Notes under the pieces: model-generated
What the model was told of the DNA's origin: nothing
The model's input: only the letters and a program-made list of their open reading frames with translations
The model's database searches: none
Shown: piece by piece, positions 8,385 through 16,372 of the stretch
How positions within the stretch are numbered: position 1 is the stretch's first letter
Layout: each line of letters opens with the position of its first letter
Assembly (NCBI RefSeq): GCF_018390555.1
Contig: NZ_JAHBGB010000002.1
Span: 248,001-312,000 of the forward strand
Origin: Ancylobacter oerskovii
Lineage (GTDB): Bacteria > Pseudomonadota > Alphaproteobacteria > Rhizobiales > Xanthobacteraceae
Length of the DNA stretch: 64,000 bases
Reading direction: 5' to 3'
Made by a program: the position numbers and the translations under genes

Positions 8385-9515
8385 ATGCGCACGGCCGAGC
8401 TTTTCGAACCCCTGCCGCTGCGGCGTGGCCCCGCCATGAAGAACCGCTTCATGCTGGCACCGCTTACCAACCAGCAGAGCGCACCGGATGGCAGGGCGAC
8501 GGACGACGACGTTGAATGGATGAAGCGCGTGGCTCGAGGCGGCTACGCGCTGGTGCAGACCTGCGCCACGACCGTCGAGGCGGGTGGCCGTGCCTTCAGG
8601 GGCCAGCTCGGCATCCATGATGACGACCTGGCCCCAGAGCTCAGCCGAATGGCTGACGCGATCCGCGCGGGCGGCGCTCTCTCGGCCGTGCAGATCCATC
8701 ACGCCGGCCATCGGGCGCGGCCGGAACTGGGTGGCGTGCCGGCACCGGCATCGGAGGGCAATGCGCCGGGCTACGCGGCGCTGAACCTCGACGAGGTCGA
8801 GCGCATTCGCGACTCCTTCGTCCACGCAGCACGGCGTGCGGAAAGGGCCGGCTTCGACGGCGTGGCCGTCCACGGCGCCTTCGGCTGGATCCTTTCGGAA
8901 TTCCTCTCGCCCCTGCTCAACCGGCGCACCGATCGCTATGGCGGCAGCCTGGAGAACCGGGCAAGGCTGATATTCGAGGTGATCGACGGTATTCGCGCGG
9001 CTTGCCGGCCGGACTTCCAGATCGGCCTGCGGCTGTCGGTGGAGCGTTACGGGCTCCGCTTCGAAGAACTGGTCGATGTCGCTGCGGAGGTCATGCACCA
9101 ACAGAAGATCGATTACTTCGATCTGGCGCTGTGGGATTCCCGCCAGGCTGCACCGGAGGGCTCATACCGGGACCGCAGCATGTTGAGCGCCTTCACCGGA
9201 CTGCCACGTCACGGGGTGCGTCTCGGTGTCGCCGGCAAAATCAGGGATGTCGCGCGATGTGCCGAGCTTCTGCAGGAAGGCTGTGATTTCGTGCTGATCG
9301 CACGCGCCGCCATCCTTTGCCCTGACTTCCCCCTGCGCGCCCGAGCGAACCCCGCCTATGTTTCACCGACATTGCCGGTGAGTGCGGCCCATCTTCGGGA
9401 AATGGGACTGAGCCTCCCTTTCATCGACTACATGCGTACAGCCTGGGACGGCTTCGTTGCCCGGGAGGATGCGGAACATTGCCCAACAAAAACAGACGAC
9501 CAGCCGAGGATTTAA
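8385..9515 (+). CDS. NADH:flavin oxidoreductase, Old Yellow Enzyme family
   Basis: A 376-residue FMN-dependent TIM-barrel ene-reductase. Family marks are NRFMLAPLTNQQSAPDG near the start, QIHHAGHRARPEL with the substrate-binding His pair around residue 105, and the hallmark HGAFGWILSEFLSPLLNR followed by RTDRYGGSLENR (residues 163-192). These enzymes reduce activated C=C bonds, for example in enones or nitro compounds, with NAD(P)H. It lies 63 bp after the dinucleotide-binding reductase and one base before the VOC gene, so the three form an operon, probably for stress or xenobiotic detoxification under the LysR regulator. Confidence 0.92.
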   Translation: MRTAELFEPLPLRRGPAMKNRFMLAPLTNQQSAPDGRATDDDVEWMKRVARGGYALVQTCATTVEAGGRAFRGQLGIHDDDLAPELSRMADAIRAGGALSAVQIHHAGHRARPELGGVPAPASEGNAPGYAALNLDEVERIRDSFVHAARRAERAGFDGVAVHGAFGWILSEFLSPLLNRRTDRYGGSLENRARLIFEVIDGIRAACRPDFQIGLRLSVERYGLRFEELVDVAAEVMHQQKIDYFDLALWDSRQAAPEGSYRDRSMLSAFTGLPRHGVRLGVAGKIRDVARCAELLQEGCDFVLIARAAILCPDFPLRARANPAYVSPTLPVSAAHLREMGLSLPFIDYMRTAWDGFVAREDAEHCPTKTDDQPRI

Positions 9516-9516
9516 C

Positions 9517-9945
9517 ATGCTGAGCTATGTCATGGTCGGCTCGAACGATATAACGCAGTCCGAGCACTTCTACTCCGCTTTCCTTCCCGTACTTGGCTAT
9601 GAGCTGAAGCGATGGAAAGGGAAACTGATCTATTCTCTTCCCGGCATCCCGGACCGGCACAACGGTCCCGGCGCCTTCTATGTCGTGCCGCCCTATGATG
9701 GCGAACCGGCCACGGTTGGCAATGGCACGATGATCGCCTTCCGCGCGCAGACCCACGATGACGTCCGCACTTTGCACGCAGCAGGACTGAAGGCCGGGGG
9801 AACGAATGAGGGAGCGCCGGGCTTCCGGGACGACTACGGACCCCGGTTCTACGCCGCCTATCTGCGCGATCCGCTTGGCAACAAGATCGCGATCTTCTGC
9901 ACCAATCCACGCGAGCCGGCTCGAGGCGAGGAAGCCCGCGCCTAG
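9517..9945 (+). CDS. VOC-family (glyoxalase/bleomycin-resistance/dioxygenase fold) protein
   Basis: A 142-residue single-domain vicinal-oxygen-chelate protein, beginning MLSYVMVGSNDITQSEHFYS. The C-terminal strand with FYAAYLRDPLGNKIAIFC is the standard end of the fold and carries the usual acidic/aromatic metal-side residues. A longer frame opens upstream, but the ATG at 9517 has GAGGA six bases before it and begins at the family N-terminus. It begins one base after the Old Yellow Enzyme stop, indicating one transcript. Proteins of this group include glyoxalase I-like and resistance proteins; the substrate is not known. Confidence 0.88.
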   Translation: MLSYVMVGSNDITQSEHFYSAFLPVLGYELKRWKGKLIYSLPGIPDRHNGPGAFYVVPPYDGEPATVGNGTMIAFRAQTHDDVRTLHAAGLKAGGTNEGAPGFRDDYGPRFYAAYLRDPLGNKIAIFCTNPREPARGEEARA

Positions 9946-10126
9946 GGGCGAGAAACGACGCCATCCTCCGCTCGATCGCAGGTAGTCAGGATCGCAGCGC
10001 CGATGGCGTCGCGGCCATGGTCGCCGATGGCCGCTCGGTAAAACCACGCGTTCCGGGGTGACAGGCCGCGTACGGCACGGTCAGCGCCGGACCACTCCCG
10101 GCACTGACCTGTCAGCCGACCTGCTC

Positions 10127-10876
10127 TCAAATCTGCGTCATGCCGCCGTCCACGAAGAGCTCGGCGCCGTTGACGAAACTGGCGGCGTCGGAGGCCAGGA
10201 ACAGCACCGCGTCGGCGACGTCCTCGGGCTTGCCGACCCGGCCGGCGGGAATGGAAGCGACCATGCCGGTCTTCACGCCCTCGGCCTGCGCCCCGCCGCC
10301 GAACAGATCGTTGAGACCCGCCGTCTCGATCACGCCGGGGCTGACGACGTTCACCCGGATATGCCGATCCTTCAGGTCGAGGATCCAGTTGCGGGCGAAA
10401 TTGCGTACCGCCGCCTTGGTGGCGCTGTAGACGCTGAAAGCCGGGTTGCCGGTGGACCCGGTGACCGAGCCGGTGAGCACCACCGAGCCCCCGTCGCGCA
10501 GCAGCGGCAGCGCCTTCTGCACGGTGAACAGCACGCCCTTCACATTCGTGGCGAAGGTCTCGTCGAAATGCGCCTCATCGATGGCGCCGAGCGGGGCGAA
10601 GCTGCCGCCCCCGGCATTGGCGAACACCACGTCGATCTGCGCATAGCGCTGCTGCACGGCGTCATAGAGGCGGTCGATATCGGCGAGCTTCGACATGTCG
10701 CCGCGCACGCCGGTGATGTCGCCGCCGATCGCCTTCACCGCGGCGTCGAGCGCCTCTTGCCTGCGGCCGGTGATGAAAACCGACGCCCCCTCCGCCACGA
10801 AGGCTTTCGCCGTCGCGAGCCCGATGCCGCTGGTGCCGCCGGTGACCACCACGACCTTGTTGCTGAACCTGCTCAT
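10127..10876 (-). CDS. Short-chain dehydrogenase/reductase (SDR)
   Basis: A 249-residue classical SDR. The cofactor motif is TGGTSGIG (residues 12-19), NAG is at 87-89, and the catalytic Tyr and Lys are in YSATKAA (Y150, K154). ITGRRQ after strand 2 suggests NADP preference. The C-terminal VNGAELFVDGGMTQI is standard. It is divergent from a LysR gene with a perfect palindrome in the shared spacer, so it is likely the regulator's target. The substrate is not predictable. Confidence 0.92.
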   Translation of the reverse strand: MSRFSNKVVVVTGGTSGIGLATAKAFVAEGASVFITGRRQEALDAAVKAIGGDITGVRGDMSKLADIDRLYDAVQQRYAQIDVVFANAGGGSFAPLGAIDEAHFDETFATNVKGVLFTVQKALPLLRDGGSVVLTGSVTGSTGNPAFSVYSATKAAVRNFARNWILDLKDRHIRVNVVSPGVIETAGLNDLFGGGAQAEGVKTGMVASIPAGRVGKPEDVADAVLFLASDAASFVNGAELFVDGGMTQI

Positions 10877-10976
10877 GATCCGTCTCCATCTCTGCGGCCA
10901 TGATGGGCCGCGCCTGATGTCGAGAGATATCGAACGGGAACGCTGATGCGTGTAGACGGCGAATATGGCACCTTGC

Positions 10977-10992
10977 GTTCCACAAATGGAAC
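10977..10992. promoter_or_regulatory. Palindromic operator candidate in the SDR/LysR spacer
   Basis: GTTCCA-CAAA-TGGAAC is a perfect inverted repeat 15 bp upstream of the LysR start and about 100 bp upstream of the SDR start. Its position fits an autoregulatory LysR site that also controls the divergent SDR gene; binding is inferred. Confidence 0.5.
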
Positions 10993-11007
10993 GATGATCG
11001 ACGCGCC

Positions 11008-11910
11008 ATGCCCGACCTCAACGACTATGCCTTCTTCGCCGAGGTGGTGAAGCATGGCGGCTTTGCCGCCGCCGGCCGGGCGCTGCGCCTGCCGAAGTCG
11101 CGGCTGAGCCGCCGCATTGCCGGTCTCGAGGCGCAGCTCGGCGTGCGCCTCATCGAGCGATCTTCGCGGCGCTTCCGGGTCACTGAGGTGGGCGAGGCGT
11201 TTTATGCGCGCTGCCGCGCCATGCTGGAGGAAGCCGAGCAGGCCGAGGCGCTGGTGGCGCAGGCACAGAGCGAGCCGCGCGGCCGGGTGCGCTTCGCCTG
11301 CCCGACTGGCATGGTGGAGGTGCTGTCGCCGGGACTTCCCGTCTTCCTGTCGCGCCATCCGAAGGTGCATCTGCAGGTGATCGTCGCCGACCAGCCAGTC
11401 GACCTGATCGCCGAGCACATTGATGTCGCGCTGCGGGTGCGCGTCGACATCACCACCGACGCCGCGCTCACCCTGCGCACGCTCGGCCGTTCGCAGCGCA
11501 TACTGGTCGCCAGCCCGGCATGGGCGAACGCGCTGGGGGAGGCCGGTATCGGCGGGCTCGCGGACCTGCCGACGCTAGGCTCCAGCGACGAGACCGGAGA
11601 GATCGTCTGGGATCTCGCGGGGCTGGACGGTGCCACCTTCAGCCTGCGGCACGAGCCGCGGCTCACCTGCCGCGATTTCGCGGCGTTGCGCGAGGCGGCC
11701 GCCGCCGGCCTGGGGGTGGCGTTGTTGCCCGATCATGTCTGCCGCGACGACCTCGCGGCCGGCCGCCTCGTCCAGCTTTTGCCCGGCTGGGGCGGACAGA
11801 TCGGCATCGTCCACCTCGTCTTCACCACGCGCCGCGGCCTGCCGCCCGCAGTCCGGGCCTTCATCGACCATCTCGCGGCAACGTTCCGACCTCTGAGGTT
11901 GGAACTCTGA
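11008..11910 (+). CDS. LysR-family transcriptional regulator
   Basis: A 300-residue LysR regulator. The N-terminal helix-turn-helix is FAAAGRALRLPKSRLSRRIA (about residues 18-37), followed by LEAQLGVRLIERSSRRFRVT. The effector domain is of the type with HLVFTTRRGLPPAVRAFIDH near the C-terminus, as in the AaeR/DmlR-like subgroup. It is divergently transcribed from the SDR gene. Downstream lies a decayed permease with which it has no obvious link. Confidence 0.92.
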   Translation: MPDLNDYAFFAEVVKHGGFAAAGRALRLPKSRLSRRIAGLEAQLGVRLIERSSRRFRVTEVGEAFYARCRAMLEEAEQAEALVAQAQSEPRGRVRFACPTGMVEVLSPGLPVFLSRHPKVHLQVIVADQPVDLIAEHIDVALRVRVDITTDAALTLRTLGRSQRILVASPAWANALGEAGIGGLADLPTLGSSDETGEIVWDLAGLDGATFSLRHEPRLTCRDFAALREAAAAGLGVALLPDHVCRDDLAAGRLVQLLPGWGGQIGIVHLVFTTRRGLPPAVRAFIDHLAATFRPLRLEL

Positions 11911-12013
11911 TCGCCGCGCTCTGGAGTGACACATCCTCGACGTCGAGAACGTACAGGAAACCAGCGGATGAACCTGTGATCGGTCTCGGAGGGGCTTTTC
12001 GAGACGCGCCGCT

Positions 12014-12025
12014 CGCAAATTCTCC
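12014..12025 (+). repeat. 12-bp direct repeat at the left end of the permease remnant
   Basis: CGCAAATTCTCC occurs here, at the start of recognisable permease sequence, and again at 13377-13388 just after the permease stop. Direct repeats bracketing a gene fragment could be a recombination scar or a coincidence; at 12 bp the evidence is modest. Confidence 0.35.
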
Positions 12026-13344
12026 CTGGTAACGAAGCACCGCTCAATAGTTTCCGCGCGTCCGTCGAACACATAGGCGGAGCCGTTCGCGGGGTGGCGC
12101 TCGCAGTGGCGGTGGGATTGAGCGCCGCCGTCGCCTCCGGTGTCGGCGTCATCGGCTTCATCGGCCTCGCGTCCAACGCCCTGTGCAATGCCATCGGCGT
12201 GCGTACGGTTCGGCAGCGCCTCATTGCCGCGCCGGCTGTCGGCGCCGCGCTGCTCGGCCTCACGGATCTCGCGGTACGTCATCTCGCGCTGCTGGACGGC
12301 GTTCCGACCGGCGCAGTCACCTCGCTCATCGGCGCGCCGCTGCTGCTGTTGATGATCGGGCGCCTGCCGGCGTCACGCCCCGGCGCCGGTTCGATACCTC
12401 AGGTCTCCCGGCTCGGCCCGTGACCGATCGCGATGAGCCTCATACTGATCGGCGCTTTCGCATTGGCCTCGATGGCCGGCCGCGATGCCGAGGGATGGCG
12501 GATCGATGCATGGTCCGACGCCGTGCTTCTTTGGCCATGGCGGGGACCGCGCCTGCTCGCCGCGTTCGGGTCAGGCGCCATGCTCGGCTGCGCCGGGGCG
12601 TTGATGCAACGTCTGACCAGAAACCCGATGGCATCGCCTGAAATGCTCGGCATTTCGCCGGGCGCGGCCATCGCCGTGATACTCGCGATGATGTGGTTCC
12701 CCCGGCTTAATACCGGCTGGGTATCGATCCTGGCGTTTGCCGGGGCGTTCGCGGCGGTGAGCACCCTTGTCACGATCTCCCTGCGAACCGGCTTTACCTC
12801 CGAGCGACTGCTGTTGACGGGGATCGCGATAGGATCCGTCAGCATGGCGCTGTGCGCGATGGTCCTGGCGACGGGCGATCCACGCTCGACGCTTCTGTTG
12901 TCGTGGATGGCAGAATCCACCTATCGGATCACCCAGGCGGAGGCCTATGTCGTCGTGGCGATGGCGGCGCTCGTCTCCCTCGCCTCCCTGCCGCTGGTCC
13001 GGTCCTTGGAAATCCTGGGGCTGGGCGAGCCAGGCGCCAAGGCTCTCGGTGTCGCGTTGACGCCCATCCGCCTGGCCATTGTCGTGCTGGCGGCCGCGGC
13101 GACGGCGACGCTGTCGGTAGGACCGCTCAGCTTCGTGGGGCTCGCAGGACCGCATATGGCCCGGCTGTTCGGCTTCCGGCGGATCGCCGGGCATCTCCTT
13201 GCCTCGGCCGCCTTCGGTGGATTGGTGATGATGATCGCGGACTGGATCGGCCGCACCGTCCTGTTTCCGTTGGAAATCCCGGCCGGCGGCGTCGCGTCGT
13301 TGATAGGCGGCCCGTATGTGCTGTGGCTGATGCGGAGGCGTTGA
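12016..13344 (+). pseudogene. Decayed FhuB-like fused FecCD siderophore permease, left-truncated with an in-frame stop
   Basis: Two pieces in the same frame read as one fused FecCD permease. Open coding begins around 12016 without an ATG (LPGNEAPLNSF, then GVGVIGFIGLASNALCNAIG, the usual GPIGFVGL region) and runs to a TGA at 12421-12423. The second half then runs from the ATG at 12433 to 13344 (303 residues, LMQRLTRNPMASPEMLGISPG and GPLSFVGLAGPHMARLFGF), a near-complete FecCD half. The whole first part of the N-terminal half is missing. Intact fused FhuB proteins are about 650-700 residues; one is encoded at 47-49 kb. No binding protein, ATPase or receptor gene adjoins it. The second half could still be translated alone. 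Confidence 0.72.
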
Positions 13345-13376
13345 CGAGGTAACAGCCACCTCAAAAGGGCTCGCCA

Positions 13377-13388
13377 CGCAAATTCTCC
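13377..13388 (+). repeat. 12-bp direct repeat at the right end of the permease remnant
   Basis: Second copy of CGCAAATTCTCC, 33 bp after the permease stop; see the copy at 12014-12025. Confidence 0.35.
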
Positions 13389-13395
13389 GTCGGGA

Positions 13396-13416
13396 AGGCG
13401 GCCTGAAGGCCCCTCC
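13396..13416 (+). repeat. 21-bp dispersed intergenic repeat, copy 2
   Basis: AGGCGGCCTGAA-G-GCCCCTCC differs from 6511-6531 at one base. Here it can form a hairpin with stem GGCC and loop TGAA plus an AGG/CCT extension. It is intergenic, downstream of the permease remnant. Confidence 0.4.
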
Positions 13417-13522
13417 TCCTTCGTTACGTCTTCGTCATGCTCCGGCAACCTTACAGCATGCTCGGCATCTGTAGTTTCCGGCGGCCTGCCGCGAGGCAGG
13501 CTGCGGACATTCGTGTCTGTGG

Positions 13523-13560
13523 AGATGGAGCGCATCGTGGGGAGACGGTGCGCTCCATCT
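13523..13560. terminator. 12-bp perfect inverted repeat between convergent genes
   Basis: AGATGGAGCGCA, 14-base loop, TGCGCTCCATCT. It lies in the 287-bp gap between the rightward permease remnant and the end of the leftward FAD oxidoreductase gene, where a shared transcription terminator is expected. There is no clear T run on either side, so the terminator role is inferred from the strong stem and the location. A smaller hairpin, CCTGCC-GCGA-GGCAGG, precedes it at 13485-13500. Otherwise I see nothing in this gap. Confidence 0.45.
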
Positions 13561-13631
13561 TGCCCTTGCGGGCCTCGCCCCGGTATTTCGCGTCGCGGCA
13601 CCGTCTCCGCGAAACCTGTCGGACCCGTCCT

Positions 13632-15014
13632 TCAGCTCGCCTGTTTCAGCACGTCCGGAACCTCCTCGTCCGGCGTGCCGAGCCAGACACCGAGGTCGCG
13701 AAGGCGCGCCTGCACCTCGGCGGCCGAAATCGCCGAGGTCGGCACGCCGCGCCCTGCCGCCATGGCGGCCGCGATCGCCGCCGCCTCGCCGGTCATGGTG
13801 CAGGCAGGGACATTGCGGGTGGAGCCGAAGGCGATCGCATCGACGGAGATGCAGCGGCCGGCGACGAGAAGGTTGTCGACGTCGAGCGGCACCAGCGTAC
13901 GGTAGGGAATGCCGTAGCCGATGCCGACATGATCCATGATGGCGCGGCTGCCACCCGGCTCATGCACGTCCACGGGCGAATTGCAGAGCCCGATCGCATC
14001 GTCGAAGCGCCGGTTGCCGCGCGCGTCGGCTTCCGTCAGGACGTATTGCCCGGTGATGCGACGGGTCTCGCGCACGCCGAGTTTCGGCGCGACCTCGAGG
14101 AAGATCGCATCCTCGAACCCCTTCACATAGCGCTGCAGGAAATCGAAGGCGCAATAGGCCTGCTTGCGGATCTCGATTTCCGCCCGGCTCAGGTCCCGGT
14201 CGTCGAGCCCGTTGCCCTGGTACCGGGTCACGTTGACGCTGATCTCGCCGGGGATGAGTCCGGTCTTCATGGTAATGTGGTCCTTGGGGATGATCCAGTC
14301 GAACCCTTCCGCCACCTTGTCCTTGATGCGCTGCTGGAAGCCGGTGAGCAGGACCGCCATCGCATAGTCCTCGTTGCGGTCGCCCGCCTCCTTCGGATAG
14401 ACGACCTCCCACATATCCGCCCGGTTCGCCTCGCAATCGGCGATGAGCGCGGGGACGTTGACGTTCAGCACCCTGAAATAGGAGGTGATCGGCTGGGTCA
14501 GCCCGTCGCCTTCGCGCCCGAGCATGAATCGCGCGCCGGCCAGCGCCGCGACATCGCCGTCGCCCGACGCATCGATGAAAGCCTTGGCGAGAACGAGACT
14601 TTCGCCCGATTTCGTGCGGATGATCAGCCCGTGGAGCACACCGTCCTTCATCACCGACTGGACCACATTGGCGCGCAGCAGGACCTCGACGCCCGATTCC
14701 TCGACCATCTCGATGATCACGCGCTGCATCACCTCGGCATCGAAGGTGCCGGTGTACTTGCCCCAGTAGGATTCCCGGATGCGCCCGTCCGCACCGCGAT
14801 AGGCGACGCAGCGGTCGAGCATCTCTTCGAAGATCTTCGAGTTGATGAGCCCGGTCGGCTTGGTCAGTCGACCGCCGGTGATGAGGCCGCCGAGAAAGCC
14901 GGTCCCCTCCAGCAGCAACACCTTCGCCCCCTCGCGGGCCGCGCGGATGGCCGCGACGATGCCGGAAGAGCCGGCGCCGGTCACCACCACATCATAGGAG
15001 CCGAACAGATTCAT
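13632..15014 (-). CDS. FAD-dependent oxidoreductase (PF12831-like), last gene of the tetronate import arm
   Basis: A 460-residue flavoprotein starting MNLFGSYDVVVTGAGSSG, with the FAD-binding GxGxxG (residues 13-18), then a redox-typical FLGGLITGGRLTKPTG loop, FIDASGDGDVAALAGARF in the middle, and LLVAGRCISVDAIAFGSTRN near the C-terminus. This pattern fits the FAD-dependent oxidoreductase group often found with sugar ABC importers; substrates are mostly undetermined. No signal peptide is visible. The open frame extends far upstream, but GGAAGG sits 7 bases before the ATG at 15014. It follows the LVIVD gene by 32 bp. It may oxidise the imported sugar acid or a precursor, which is inference only. 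Confidence 0.8.
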   Translation of the reverse strand: MNLFGSYDVVVTGAGSSGIVAAIRAAREGAKVLLLEGTGFLGGLITGGRLTKPTGLINSKIFEEMLDRCVAYRGADGRIRESYWGKYTGTFDAEVMQRVIIEMVEESGVEVLLRANVVQSVMKDGVLHGLIIRTKSGESLVLAKAFIDASGDGDVAALAGARFMLGREGDGLTQPITSYFRVLNVNVPALIADCEANRADMWEVVYPKEAGDRNEDYAMAVLLTGFQQRIKDKVAEGFDWIIPKDHITMKTGLIPGEISVNVTRYQGNGLDDRDLSRAEIEIRKQAYCAFDFLQRYVKGFEDAIFLEVAPKLGVRETRRITGQYVLTEADARGNRRFDDAIGLCNSPVDVHEPGGSRAIMDHVGIGYGIPYRTLVPLDVDNLLVAGRCISVDAIAFGSTRNVPACTMTGEAAAIAAAMAAGRGVPTSAISAAEVQARLRDLGVWLGTPDEEVPDVLKQAS

Positions 15015-15046
15015 TTTCATTCCTTCCGAAAAGCGTCCGAGCCGGC

Positions 15047-16300
15047 TCAGCCGAGATATTCCATGATGTAAAGACCGGCATTGTAGTCGGTGACATAGGC
15101 GAGCCCGGCCGTGTCGACGAAGATGTCGCAGGACTGGATGATCGGTTTCTTGCCGGGGCGCCGGTCCATCAGCCCGGAAGGCGGCGGCGGCACGAGCGCC
15201 CCCACTTCCTTCGGCTGATAGGCGTTGGAGATGTCGTAGACGCGCACGCCGGCATTCTGCCAAGTGGAGAAGATCAGCGAGGAACTCTGGAAGCTCCCCG
15301 GCCGGTTCTCGTGGATGTTGTGCGGCCCGTAATGGGCGCCCTTATGCGTATAGTCCTGATCCGACGGCGGCGGCATGGTCGCGATCGGAACGGGGTTTGC
15401 CGGATCCTTCACATCGAAGATCCAGATGTTCTTGAGCCCGTCCTCGAAGTCGTCGAGCACCGCCTCGTCGACGACGACGAGAATGTCGCGCCCGGCGATC
15501 GGCAGGCAATTATGCGTACCGCCCTGGAAGGGCGGCGACCAGTTGGTGTGGCGGATGAGGGAGGGCCTCGTCCGGTCGGAGACATCCATCACCACCAGGC
15601 CGGCATCGCGCCATGCCCCCCAGGCGATATTCCCGTCGACGATCGCGTGGTGCAGGCCGCACTTCGCGTTGGCCGGCCAGGCGGGCGTCTCGCCGGCCGC
15701 CTGATGCATGCCCGGCAGCGCGTAGCGCCCCGCCTCGCGCGGGTTCGCCGGATCGGACATGTCGACGGTCATGAAGATGAAATCGGTATAGCCGTCGAGC
15801 AGCGCCGACACATAGGCCCACTTGCCGCCCGTCCACCAGATGCGGTGAATGCCGCCGGAGACCGGCATGAAGCCGATGCGCCGGGGCTCGCCGGGCTTGG
15901 TGGCGATATCATAGATGGCGAGGCCGGCATCCCAGTCGCGGGCGGCCTTCGGCGCGGCGGTGCCGAGCGCGGTGCCGGCCGCGGCCTTGTAATAGGACGC
16001 CTCGTCGGCGAAGCCGGCATCGGCAAAGACATCCTTGCCGTGAACGACCAGGAGCAGGCCATCGGCGACCTGGAGATGCACGTTCCAGGTATTGGCCGGG
16101 GCCTTCACATAGCCGGCGGCTTTCGGATTGGCGGGATCGCGCACGTCGACGATCGAAAAACCCTGACTGAAAAGATGCCCCACATACGCAAATCCATCCT
16201 GGACCATGACCTGAATGCCGTCGCGCAATCCCCCCTGGTCCGAATGGCCGATCAGCCGCATGTTTCGGGCATGGTCGGGTTTCATGATGTCTTTCGCCAT
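15047..16300 (-). CDS. LVIVD-repeat beta-propeller protein
   Basis: A 417-residue protein built from repeats of the LVIVD type (PF08309), which form a beta-propeller. Repeat units are visible as GFSIVDVRDPANPKAAGYV, GLVVMDVSDRTRPSLI, NIWIFDVKDPANPVPIA and GVRVYDISNAYQPKEVG, among others, ending AGLYIMEYLG. No signal peptide is evident at MAKDIMKPDHARNMRLIGH, so it is probably cytoplasmic. It is histidine-rich in places (CGLHHAIVDGN, HYGPHNIHEN), which could be metal or active-site residues. Its position between the binding-protein gene and the FAD oxidoreductase gene links it to the same pathway. Function is unknown. Confidence 0.85.
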   Translation of the reverse strand: MAKDIMKPDHARNMRLIGHSDQGGLRDGIQVMVQDGFAYVGHLFSQGFSIVDVRDPANPKAAGYVKAPANTWNVHLQVADGLLLVVHGKDVFADAGFADEASYYKAAAGTALGTAAPKAARDWDAGLAIYDIATKPGEPRRIGFMPVSGGIHRIWWTGGKWAYVSALLDGYTDFIFMTVDMSDPANPREAGRYALPGMHQAAGETPAWPANAKCGLHHAIVDGNIAWGAWRDAGLVVMDVSDRTRPSLIRHTNWSPPFQGGTHNCLPIAGRDILVVVDEAVLDDFEDGLKNIWIFDVKDPANPVPIATMPPPSDQDYTHKGAHYGPHNIHENRPGSFQSSSLIFSTWQNAGVRVYDISNAYQPKEVGALVPPPPSGLMDRRPGKKPIIQSCDIFVDTAGLAYVTDYNAGLYIMEYLG

Positions 16301-16372
16301 GGCTCATCCAATCCGTTCGAAATACATGCCGGCGGGGCGCGATCCGTCGCGCTCCGCCGCTGACTGCATGGA

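Noticed and set aside
12094-13344. Two intact adjacent FecCD permease genes
   Set aside because: The first part lacks the whole N-terminal region and a proper start, and both parts share one frame across a TGA, fitting a decayed fusion better.
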